Both the position numbers and the translations under genes were made by a program. Shown in pieces: positions 7,505 through 13,884 of a DNA stretch of 16,807 nt. The first letter of the stretch is position 1, and the number at the start of each line of letters is the position of its first letter. This stretch comes from JBGSWL01 sp041752455. GTDB taxonomy: Bacteria > Pseudomonadota > Alphaproteobacteria > Rhizobiales > Rhizobiaceae. The notes under the pieces are model-generated. The model was not told where the DNA came from. It saw only the letters and a list, made by a program, of their open reading frames with translations, and ran no database searches. Location: assembly GCA_041752455.1 (NCBI GenBank), contig JBGSWL010000154.1, positions 1 through 16,807 of the forward strand, in the 5' to 3' direction.

Positions 7505-8448
7505 TTGACCAGACCGATATCGCGCAGGATCGCCTCGGTCGCGGCAACTTCCACCTTCAACTGCTCGGCAAATGCGTCACCGGCGAGATAGGTGTTGGCC
7601 CAGCCCTGGGTGGCAAGCGCTTCGGTCCAGCCCTTGCTGGCGTTCAGCTTGTCGATGTCGGCCATGATCTTGGCGCGTTGCTCATCGGTGAGGCCCGGAG
7701 CAGCGGCAATCATGCGCCAGTTCTGCACCACGACGTCATAGCCGGATTCGGCAAGCGTCGGGGCATCGGGAGCGTTCGGCAGACGCGCATCTGCTGTCAC
7801 AGCCAAAAGCCGCATCGTGCCGGCTTGAACCTGCGGCAGGAACTCGCCGATGCCCGAAATGCCGGCGGTCACCTGGTTGCCGAGAATGGCCGCAAGGGCT
7901 TCACCGCCGCCGGAATAGGCAATGTAGTTGATCTTGGTCGGATCGACGCCCGCAGCCTTTGCGAGAAGACCGACGGTGATGTGGTCCACGCCGCCGGCAG
8001 AGCCGCCAGCCCAGGAGACCGCACCCGGATCAGCCTTCATGGCTTCAACGAGGTCGCCGATGGTCTGCAGGGGCGAAGCAGCCGGGACGACGATCGCCAC
8101 GTGCTCGCCGGTCAGGCGCGCAATCGGCGTCACATCAGCAAGCGATACCGGGCTGGCATTGGTCAGGATCGCGCCGACCATCACATAACCGCCGACGATC
8201 AGCTGCTTCGGATCACCGGCTGCGCTGGAAACGAACTGCGCAAGGCCGACCGTACCGCCGGCGCCGCCGACATTGGTGACTTCGACGCTCTCGGCAATGC
8301 CTTCGGCCTGCATCACCGCCTGGATCGTGCGAGCAGTTGCATCCCAGCCGCCGCCCGGATTTGCCGGTGCCATGACGGTGTAGCTGTCGGCAAACGCCGG
8401 AACGGAAAGCACGACCGCGAGGGCCGCGCCGAAAAGGGCGTGTCTCAT
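7501..8448 (-). CDS. tctC: Tripartite tricarboxylate transporter periplasmic binding protein (TctC)
   Basis: A 315-residue secreted binding protein. The signal peptide MRHALFGAALAVVLSVPAFA has a likely cleavage after residue 20 (AFA/D). The signature NPGGGWDATAR (30-40) and the VTNVGGAGGTVG stretch, both part of the TctC ligand pocket, are present, as are the WAGGSAGGVDH and AYSGGGEAL segments. It captures an organic acid, with tricarboxylates the family archetype, for TctAB. The ATG at 8448 is chosen because GGAGG lies 8 bases upstream and the signal peptide starts there. The open frame extends to 8682, but that part crosses the promoter and leader hairpin. The tctDE two-component genes that often accompany this system are absent. 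Confidence 0.93.
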   Translation of the reverse strand: MRHALFGAALAVVLSVPAFADSYTVMAPANPGGGWDATARTIQAVMQAEGIAESVEVTNVGGAGGTVGLAQFVSSAAGDPKQLIVGGYVMVGAILTNASPVSLADVTPIARLTGEHVAIVVPAASPLQTIGDLVEAMKADPGAVSWAGGSAGGVDHITVGLLAKAAGVDPTKINYIAYSGGGEALAAILGNQVTAGISGIGEFLPQVQAGTMRLLAVTADARLPNAPDAPTLAESGYDVVVQNWRMIAAAPGLTDEQRAKIMADIDKLNASKGWTEALATQGWANTYLAGDAFAEQLKVEVAATEAILRDIGLVK

Positions 8449-8465
8449 TTTTATATCCTCCCATG

Positions 8466-8486
8466 CCGGGGCCCTCCCGGCCCCGG
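8466..8486 (-). promoter_or_regulatory. Perfect GC hairpin in the tctC leader
   Basis: CCGGGGCC (8466-8473) and GGCCCCGG (8479-8486) form a perfect 8-pair all-GC stem around a 5-base loop. On the transcript the loop reads GGGAG, resembling a ribosome site. The real ribosome site GGAGG starts four bases after the stem. The hairpin begins where the transcript is predicted to start. It may protect the 5' end or affect initiation. No U-run follows, so it is not a normal terminator. Confidence 0.6.
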
Positions 8487-8491
8487 TCTGC

Positions 8492-8519
8492 GTTATAAAC
8501 AACCACATCGATCTGTCAC
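8492..8519 (-). promoter_or_regulatory. Sigma-70-like promoter for tctCBA
   Basis: On the minus strand GTGACA (plus positions 8514-8519) and TATAAC (8492-8497) are separated by 16 bases. Each box matches the sigma-70 consensus at five of six positions. The predicted start of transcription is near 8485, giving a leader of about 37 bases that opens with the GC hairpin. Confidence 0.6.
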
Positions 8520-8527
8520 GGGCCAGA

Positions 8528-8541
8528 TGGATTTTTATCCA
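8528..8541. promoter_or_regulatory. Palindrome upstream of the tct promoter, candidate operator
   Basis: TGGAT and ATCCA flank TTTT, forming a perfect 14-base dyad just upstream of the predicted tctC -35 box. This is a position where activators bind. No regulator gene is adjacent, so the binder is unknown. Confidence 0.3.
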
Positions 8542-8643
8542 ACGTGCAGTTGCAAGCGGATTCTCGCTCAGCGTTGGTCGATCAGCCTCCCGCGGCCGAT
8601 GCTGCGTAAACGCATGCAAAGCCTGTGAAAACGGCGCGTTCGC

Positions 8644-8659
8644 TTGCTTAGACAAGCAA
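8644..8659. promoter_or_regulatory. Inverted repeat upstream of the glycosyltransferase pair
   Basis: TTGCTT and AAGCAA are perfect six-base arms around a four-base centre, 46 bases before the GTG start of the first glycosyltransferase gene. It could be an operator. I see no convincing -35/-10 pair for that gene in the gap. Confidence 0.3.
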
Positions 8660-8705
8660 ACATGATAGGTTTGTCCATCCATCGATACTGGCGGCGGGAC
8701 CGGTC

Positions 8706-9572
8706 GTGAAAATTTGCGTCCTCATCACGACATACAACAAGCCTCGTTACCTGGAAAAAGTGCTTGCCGGCTATGGAGCCCAGCAGGGGGCGGATTTCGA
8801 GCTTGCCATCGCCGACGACGGCTCCGGCCCTGAAACACGCGCCGTGATCGAGGCGTTTGCCGCATCGGCACCCTTTCCGGTTCGCCATGTCTGGCACGAG
8901 GATGCCGGTTTTCGAAAGACGATCATTCTCAACCGGGCAATCGCCACGTCCGATGCCGACTATCTGATCTTCACCGACGATGATTGCTTGCCGCGCGCCG
9001 ACTTCGTGTCGGTGCATGCGCGATTGGCCCGACCGTCGATGTTCCTGTCCGGCGGTGTCGACTACCTGCCGCGCACGGTCAGCGAAAGCATGACCATCGA
9101 TGATGTCGCCAGCCAGCGCGCCTTCGATCCGGCCTGGCTGCGCATGCAGGGCGCAACCATGGGCCTTGCCAGCAAGGTGACCAAGCAAGGCCGCTGGGGC
9201 AGCTTCTTCGACCGCATCTCGCCGACGCGGCCAAGCTTCAACGGCCACAACTCTTCGGTCTGGCGGTCAGATGTGGTGGCGGTGAACGGCTTCGACGAAA
9301 CCTTCGGCTATGGCGGGTTGGACCGGGAGCTTGGCGCGCGGTTGGAAAATGCCGGTATCCGCGGCAGCCGGATCCGGTTCCGCGCGCATTGCCTGCATCT
9401 GGACCACGACCGTCCCTACCGCGACGAGGCTCGTGTGCGTCAGAACCGCAAGCTCATCGATGAACTCTATCGTCGCGGCACCACCCGCACCGAGCATGGT
9501 CTTGACCGGCTTGACGCCAGTGCACCTGCGCGGCAAAACCCCGCAGCAATGGCAATCGATACGACCTCATGA
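8706..9572 (+). CDS. Glycosyltransferase family 2 protein with galactosyltransferase-like C-terminal segment
   Basis: A 288-residue GT-A fold enzyme. It opens with the GT2 strand VKICVLITTYNKPRYL. ADDGS at residues 36-40 belongs to the nucleotide-binding region and the metal-binding DxD-type motif FTDDDCLPR is at 89-97. A second conserved part, NGFDETFGYGGLDRELGARL (194-213), resembles the Glyco_transf_7C region that positions the catalytic acid. No membrane segment is seen, so it is probably cytoplasmic or membrane-associated. The start is GTG at 8706; the upstream GGCGGG is only a modest ribosome site, but no other start is in frame. The stop overlaps the next glycosyltransferase by four bases (ATGA). 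Donor and acceptor sugars cannot be told; a role in surface polysaccharide synthesis is a reasonable guess. Confidence 0.88.
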   Translation: MKICVLITTYNKPRYLEKVLAGYGAQQGADFELAIADDGSGPETRAVIEAFAASAPFPVRHVWHEDAGFRKTIILNRAIATSDADYLIFTDDDCLPRADFVSVHARLARPSMFLSGGVDYLPRTVSESMTIDDVASQRAFDPAWLRMQGATMGLASKVTKQGRWGSFFDRISPTRPSFNGHNSSVWRSDVVAVNGFDETFGYGGLDRELGARLENAGIRGSRIRFRAHCLHLDHDRPYRDEARVRQNRKLIDELYRRGTTRTEHGLDRLDASAPARQNPAAMAIDTTS

Positions 9573-10537
9573 TCAGCGCAATATCCTTCATCATCGAGTG
9601 GGAAAACGCCAAGCTTTCCGAGCTCGACCGGGCCAAGCGGATGCTTGCAGCCTTGTCCCGGCAGGCCGCGGAGCTGGCGAAATCACGCCCGTTCGCAGCC
9701 GAACTGCTGGTCTTCTACGATGAACACGAGATCAAACGTTCCATTCCCGCCGATGCCGTCGAAGAGATGGTCGACAAGGCATCCTGGCCTGGCACAATCG
9801 CGGTCACCGGCGTCGATGGACTGACCTATTACGATCAGAAGAACCATGGCGCGACCGTCGCATCCCACCCGGTCATCGTCTTTCTCGACAGTGACGTCAT
9901 TCCCGATGACGGCTGGCTCGCGGCACTGGTGGCCGGTTACGAGGAACGGGGCGCGCTTGCCATTGGCGGCGAGGCCTATCTGGCGCGCGAAACAGTCGTT
10001 GAGCGCATCTGGGCGCAGTTCTGGATGTTCGGCAGCAAGCCGTTCGCCGACCGCACCTATGAGAGCCGGCGCTTCTATGCCAACAATGTCATGTTCGACC
10101 GCGAAACGTTCCTTCGCCATCTTTTCGTCGATACCGGCGGACATCGCGGCCAGTGCGTCGACCTTGCGCATCGGCTGCGCGACGGCGGCGTCACGATCTG
10201 GCGTCAGGGCAGGGCGGCAGTCTCGCATCCGCCGCCGCAGGGCTTTGTTCACTCGCTCAACCGGGCGGTCAGTGACGGACATGGCAAGGTCGCAAGGCTT
10301 CGCGAGCGGGGGCTCTGGTTCTTGTGGGTCAATCCGCTGATGTCGCTGGTGCGGCTGGTGGCGTCGCTCGGGTCGATGCTGGTTCGCATGGTTCGCCGCC
10401 TCCGTGCTCATCCGTCCGACATCGTTGTGCTGCCTCTGTCGCTGGTTGCCGGCATTGCCTACTATCTGGCGACTTTTGCCGGTGAACTGATGTCGATGGT
10501 CCGCCCGGCCTGGGTCAAGCAGACCTTCAAGATCTAA
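9569..10537 (+). CDS. Membrane-anchored glycosyltransferase family 2 protein
   Basis: A 322-residue protein with an N-terminal GT-A domain: FIIEWENAKLSELDRAKRML at about 7-26, and VIVFLDSDVIPDDGWL (102-117) holding the DSD metal motif. An acceptor-side segment follows (RRFYANNVMFDRETF, then VDLAHRLRDGG). Near the C-terminus there are two hydrophobic stretches, about residues 249-274 and 283-305, likely to anchor it to the inner membrane. It is coupled to the preceding glycosyltransferase by an ATGA overlap, so the two probably act on the same glycan. The opening IEWENAKLSE differs from the usual VIPTYN start of GT2 enzymes, marking it as a divergent member. Substrate unknown. Confidence 0.85.
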   Translation: MISAISFIIEWENAKLSELDRAKRMLAALSRQAAELAKSRPFAAELLVFYDEHEIKRSIPADAVEEMVDKASWPGTIAVTGVDGLTYYDQKNHGATVASHPVIVFLDSDVIPDDGWLAALVAGYEERGALAIGGEAYLARETVVERIWAQFWMFGSKPFADRTYESRRFYANNVMFDRETFLRHLFVDTGGHRGQCVDLAHRLRDGGVTIWRQGRAAVSHPPPQGFVHSLNRAVSDGHGKVARLRERGLWFLWVNPLMSLVRLVASLGSMLVRMVRRLRAHPSDIVVLPLSLVAGIAYYLATFAGELMSMVRPAWVKQTFKI

Positions 10538-10573
10538 GGTTGCAGGAACCGCGGTGCCGGTGCGGTGACGCGC

Positions 10574-11848
10574 TTACACCTCGTCCAGCGCCTGGTGGGC
10601 GCTGGCGACGACGCGTTCAAGAAACGCCGTCTCGCGTCCGGCGATCAGCGCTTCCTCGGCTTCGATGTAGTTGCGGGTGATTGGCGCGGTGTCGCGCTCG
10701 CGGGCGATCTGCAGCTGGAAGACATTGCTGGAACCCTGCAGGAACACGCATTCGGCAATCGAGAGATACAGCTCCCACATCCGGCAGAAGCGCTCATCCA
10801 TGATCGCGACGGCTTTCTCGCGATTGGCAAGGAACCGCTCGCGCCACTGCGCCAGCGTATGGCCATAGTGGCAGCGCCAGATCTCGCAATCGAGCAGCCA
10901 CAGCCCGGTCGGCTCGATGGCAGCAACCGCCTCCGAGAGGGAAGGCGAGTAGCCGCCGGGGAAGATGTATTTGCGCAAGAACGGACCGGTGATGCCCGGC
11001 GGCGATTTCGTCGAGATCGAATGGATCAGCGCCAGCCCATCCGCCGACAGGCGGTCGCGCACGTTCAGAAAATAGGCCGGCAGATACGGCGCGCCGACAT
11101 GTTCGAGCATGCCGACCGAGACGACGCGGTCGAATTTATCGGTCACTTCGCGATAGTCGATCAGTTCGAAGCGGACCCGGTCACTGACGCCGAGGATGTC
11201 CGCACGGCGCCGTGCGACGGCCAGTTGCCGTTCGGACAACGTCACGCCCACCACTTCGATATCGGCGACATGGGCAAGGTAGAGCGCTAGGCCGCCCCAG
11301 CCGCAGCCGATGTCAAGCACGCGCTGGCCGTCCTTGATGCAGAGCTTGGCGGCGATATGGCGCTTCTTCAGCGTCTGCGCCTGTTCGATGGTCTCCGACC
11401 CGTCGGGAAAGTAGGCGCAGGAATACTGCATGTCGCGGTCGAGAAACAGGCGGTAGAGGTCCTCGCCGATATCGTAGTGCGCTTTCACGTTGGCGCGCGA
11501 ACGCGAGAGCACATTGTTCTGCTGGAAACGCCGGACCTTGCGCGACAGGCTGCGCCAGAAGATCTGGTTCGGCGTCAGGTCGAAGTGCCGCTTGTTGGCA
11601 TAGAACACCTGGATCAGGTCATGGATGCTTCCGCTCTCCATGACGAGATGGCCATCCATGTAGGCTTCGGCCGCATTGAGTTCCGGGTTCAGGAAGATCT
11701 TCCACTCGGCGGTGCGGTTGGTGAAGCGGAACGAAGCCTCCGGCCCTGGCTGCCTGCCGCCGAACCGGTGCACGCCGCCGGCAACATCGGTGATCGTCAA
11801 CCGGCCATTCTTGATGGCCTTGTCGAGCAGACTGTAGAGCGAGAACAT
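10574..11848 (-). CDS. cfa: Cyclopropane-fatty-acyl-phospholipid synthase
   Basis: A 424-residue SAM-dependent enzyme that adds a methylene group across double bonds of membrane phospholipid acyl chains, usually in stationary phase or acid stress. Motifs in order: HYDIG (124-128), MQYSCAYF (140-147), the SAM loop VLDIGCGWGG (177-186), MLEHVG (247-252), KYIFPGG (293-299) and HYGHTL (327-332). Residues matching the E. coli Cfa active site appear as C144, E249, H276, I278 and Y328. It is longer than E. coli Cfa (382), as many alphaproteobacterial homologues are. GGAG lies 5 bases before the ATG. It converges on the glycosyltransferase pair and lies 119 bases after the LysR gene in the same direction. 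A striking palindrome sits just upstream (11873-11896). Confidence 0.95.
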   Translation of the reverse strand: MFSLYSLLDKAIKNGRLTITDVAGGVHRFGGRQPGPEASFRFTNRTAEWKIFLNPELNAAEAYMDGHLVMESGSIHDLIQVFYANKRHFDLTPNQIFWRSLSRKVRRFQQNNVLSRSRANVKAHYDIGEDLYRLFLDRDMQYSCAYFPDGSETIEQAQTLKKRHIAAKLCIKDGQRVLDIGCGWGGLALYLAHVADIEVVGVTLSERQLAVARRRADILGVSDRVRFELIDYREVTDKFDRVVSVGMLEHVGAPYLPAYFLNVRDRLSADGLALIHSISTKSPPGITGPFLRKYIFPGGYSPSLSEAVAAIEPTGLWLLDCEIWRCHYGHTLAQWRERFLANREKAVAIMDERFCRMWELYLSIAECVFLQGSSNVFQLQIARERDTAPITRNYIEAEEALIAGRETAFLERVVASAHQALDEV

Positions 11849-11872
11849 CCTGTCTCCGATCCGTCAGGGCAG

Positions 11873-11896
11873 CGCCTGGATGGTTCCATCCTGGCG
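11873..11896. repeat. 24-base palindrome with one mismatched pair upstream of cfa
   Basis: Left arm CGCCTGGATGG (11873-11883), two centre bases TT, right arm CCATCCTGGCG (11886-11896). Ten of eleven pairs match; the exception is T-T at 11877/11892. It lies 24 bases before the cfa start codon. It may be a protein operator in DNA, or a leader hairpin if cfa transcription starts upstream. No U-run follows on either strand, so it is not a typical terminator. Confidence 0.55.
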
Positions 11897-11944
11897 AACC
11901 GTAGCCAAGTCAGGGGCCGGTCACAATGCTCTGGCGACAGTCCC

Positions 11945-11974
11945 AAGTTGAAATGACCGTTCGCGCCTCAACTT
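11945..11974. repeat. Inverted repeat spanning the LysR stop codon
   Basis: AAGTTGA (11945-11951) and TCAACTT (11968-11974) are perfect seven-base arms with a 16-base loop; the right arm contains the LysR stop codon. No U-run is present. It may be a weak 3'-end structure for the LysR message. Support is slight. Confidence 0.25.
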
Positions 11975-12924
11975 CCGCCGCCCCAGACTACGGCGCTTTC
12001 GTGGCGTTTGATCAGCTGGCGCAGGTCGTCGAAGCGTGAAGCGATGTGCGAGGCGAGCTTTTCCGCCGCCGGAAGCCGCGCCCGTTCGGCTAGGCGCAGG
12101 ATGCCGAGTGTGCGGGTCGGCTGGGGAATTTCCACCGGCAGAACGGTGATCTTGCGCTCCTTGCGATGGGCAAACACCACCGAGTGGGGAAGCACGGTCA
12201 GCGCGTCGGTCTCTTCAAGATAGTTGAAGACCGACAGCAGCGACCCGCCGGAATAGCGGATGTTGATTTCGGTCATGCCGATCGAAAGCAGGATCGCGTG
12301 AAGATCGGCCAGAAGCGGCGAACCCGGCAGCGGCGCGATCCACGGATAGTGGATGAGGTCGCTGGTCGTCAGCCGCCGCTTGGCAAGCAGCGGGTGGGTA
12401 ACGCGGCAGGCGACGATGTTGCGCCCCGGCAGGATCGGCGTGAACGCATAGCCCTTGCCCGCATCGACGAGACCGAGCGGGCAGACCGCAAGGTCCAGCT
12501 GGTTGGACGCGATGCCCTTTTCCAGTTCCGGCAGGTTTCCGTAGGACTGGTCGACGCGGATGTCCGGTTCCATGATCTGGAACTCGCCGATCATCCGGCT
12601 GATGAATGCATCCATGAAGAACGGCACGCCGGCGATCCGCACGGTCCCGACCGATCCGGCCCGGTAGCCGCGCACGGTCTCGGATGCCTTGCGCGAGGCT
12701 TCGAGGATCAGCCGTCCGTGTTCGGCAAGCTGCTGGCCGATGATGGTCGGCTCCAGCGGACGCTTTCCCGGCTTGAACAGTGGCTCACCGACGCGCGCCT
12801 CCAGCACCGCCAGCGTGCGCGAAACGGCCGGCTGCGACAGACCGAGCGCCACCGCCGCCTGACTGACGCTGCCGGTCTGGACCACTGCCGCCAGGTGCGT
12901 GAGATGCTTTTCCTCGAACTTCAT
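11968..12924 (-). CDS. LysR-family transcriptional regulator of the adjacent aromatic operon
   Basis: A 318-residue LysR-type regulator. The N-terminal helix-turn-helix (about residues 15-62) includes QTGSVSQAAVALGLSQPAVS and RTLAVLEARVGEPLF. The effector domain (about 90-300) contains the usual GTVRIAGVPFF start and the DLAVCPLG segment. These regulators normally activate divergent catabolic operons when a pathway aromatic or intermediate binds. The gene diverges from the ring-cleavage operon with an 80-base gap, the standard arrangement (compare LinR and PcpR). No clear ribosome site precedes the ATG at 12924, and a LysR-type motif overlaps that start codon. The effector could be hydroxyquinol, hydroquinone or maleylacetate; this is inference. 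Confidence 0.92.
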   Translation of the reverse strand: MKFEEKHLTHLAAVVQTGSVSQAAVALGLSQPAVSRTLAVLEARVGEPLFKPGKRPLEPTIIGQQLAEHGRLILEASRKASETVRGYRAGSVGTVRIAGVPFFMDAFISRMIGEFQIMEPDIRVDQSYGNLPELEKGIASNQLDLAVCPLGLVDAGKGYAFTPILPGRNIVACRVTHPLLAKRRLTTSDLIHYPWIAPLPGSPLLADLHAILLSIGMTEINIRYSGGSLLSVFNYLEETDALTVLPHSVVFAHRKERKITVLPVEIPQPTRTLGILRLAERARLPAAEKLASHIASRFDDLRQLIKRHESAVVWGGGS

Positions 12925-12937
12925 AACGAAATGATAT
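12923..12937. promoter_or_regulatory. Candidate LysR binding motif (ATA-N9-TAT, a T-N11-A box)
   Basis: ATA at 12923-12925 and TAT at 12935-12937 form a T-N11-A box with dyad ends. If TATTCT (12980-12985) is the -10 box of the dioxygenase operon, transcription would start near 12992. The motif centre would then lie about 62 bases upstream, close to the position usual for LysR recognition sites. It also overlaps the LysR start codon, which would allow autorepression. Confidence 0.35.
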
Positions 12938-12969
12938 GCCCGAAGGGAAAGAAATAATAGTCGCGACGT

Positions 12970-12996
12970 TCCCGAGACCTATTCTCGCTGTCGGGA
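12970..12996 (+). promoter_or_regulatory. Inverted repeats overlapping the dioxygenase ribosome site
   Basis: TCCCGA (12970-12975) pairs with TCGGGA (12991-12996), and CGAGA (12973-12977) can instead pair with TCTCG (12983-12987). The outer arm covers the first bases of the GGGAGG ribosome site of the dioxygenase gene. If transcription starts upstream of 12970, the alternative folds could mask or free that site. The prediction is weak. Confidence 0.25.
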
Positions 12997-13004
12997 GGAA
13001 GGCC

Positions 13005-13865
13005 ATGGACGTTCGCGCGACCGATAACGGCGACATGTCGCCCGTTGGCATGCTGGCAGATCGTCTCGGGCGCTCCTCGGACGCGCGCCTTGCCACGTTC
13101 GTTGTCGCTGCCATCGAAGGCATCGTGCAGGCCGGCAAGCGGGTGGGTGCAACGCGCGACGACTACAATGCGCTGATCGCTTTCCTGACCAATGTCGGAG
13201 AGGCCTGCTCCGACAAACGCCAGGAGTGGGTGCTGCTCGCCGATGTTCTGGGCCTGACAAGCGGCCTTGAGCGCCACGTGACGGCCCGGCCCTCAGGCGC
13301 GACACCCAATGCGCTCGCCGGTCCTTTCTACCGCAAGGGCGCACCGCGCAAGCGCGATGGCGACACGATCTCGATCGACGGCAAAGGGCAGGCTCTGGCG
13401 TTCCGGGCAATGGTCGAGGATCTTGATGGAGAGGCGGTGCCGGGCGCTCTGGTCGAGATCTGGCAGGCCAACAGCGAAGGCCTTTACGAAAACCAGGCAC
13501 CGGACCTGCAGCCGGAATTCAATTTGCGCGGCAGTTATTCAACGGGCCGCGATGGCGCGGTTTTGATCCGCACGGTCAAGCCGGGCGGTTACTCGATACC
13601 GATTGACGGTCCGGTCGGAGGGCTGATGAAGCGTCTCGGCCTTTCACCGGTCCGGCCGGCTCATATCCAGTTTCGCGTTTCGGCCAAGGGCTTTCAGACC
13701 CTGACAACCCATGTCTTCGATCGCGACGACCCGGCAATAGCCCGTGATCCGCTGTTTGCCGTTCATCCATCGCTGCTGGCCGCGTTCCGGCCGGTCGGCG
13801 AAAGCCTTGAGACCGAATTCAGTTTCGTGCTGGCGAGGGCACGACCGGACAAGGACGATTTCTGA
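13005..13865 (+). CDS. Intradiol ring-cleavage dioxygenase, hydroxyquinol 1,2-dioxygenase type (altered iron-ligand motif)
   Basis: A 286-residue intradiol dioxygenase of the usual length. Enzymes of this type cleave hydroxyquinol (1,2,4-trihydroxybenzene) between its adjacent hydroxyls to give maleylacetate, using non-haem Fe(III). An N-terminal helical dimer domain (about 1-100) precedes the catalytic beta domain, with PNALAGPFYRKGAP (101-114), VEIWQANSEGLYENQ (150-164), NLRGSYSTGRDG (173-184), GGYSIPIDGPVGGL (194-207) and RPAHIQFRV (217-225). Expected iron ligands are Y161, Y196 and H220, but the second His of the usual HxH is Q222 (codon CAG at 13668). The ATG at 13005 has GGAGG 6 bases upstream. 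An in-frame ATG at 12936 would add 23 residues across the promoter and was rejected. It is first in an operon ending with maleylacetate reductase, which supports the hydroxyquinol role. The substituted ligand leaves activity open. Confidence 0.85.
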   Translation: MDVRATDNGDMSPVGMLADRLGRSSDARLATFVVAAIEGIVQAGKRVGATRDDYNALIAFLTNVGEACSDKRQEWVLLADVLGLTSGLERHVTARPSGATPNALAGPFYRKGAPRKRDGDTISIDGKGQALAFRAMVEDLDGEAVPGALVEIWQANSEGLYENQAPDLQPEFNLRGSYSTGRDGAVLIRTVKPGGYSIPIDGPVGGLMKRLGLSPVRPAHIQFRVSAKGFQTLTTHVFDRDDPAIARDPLFAVHPSLLAAFRPVGESLETEFSFVLARARPDKDDF

Positions 13866-13884
13866 AACGAAGGGAGGAGCCTAC

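Noticed and set aside
8449..8682. N-terminal extension of tctC
   Set aside because: It would bury the signal peptide inside the protein and cover the promoter, the leader hairpin and the GGAGG site.
10538..10573. Possible terminator between the second glycosyltransferase and cfa
   Set aside because: Only four-pair stems can be formed and there is no T-run. Nothing convincing is seen in this convergent gap.
12936..13004. N-terminal extension of the intradiol dioxygenase
   Set aside because: It lies in the divergent promoter region; the ATG at 13005 has a strong ribosome site and gives the usual length.
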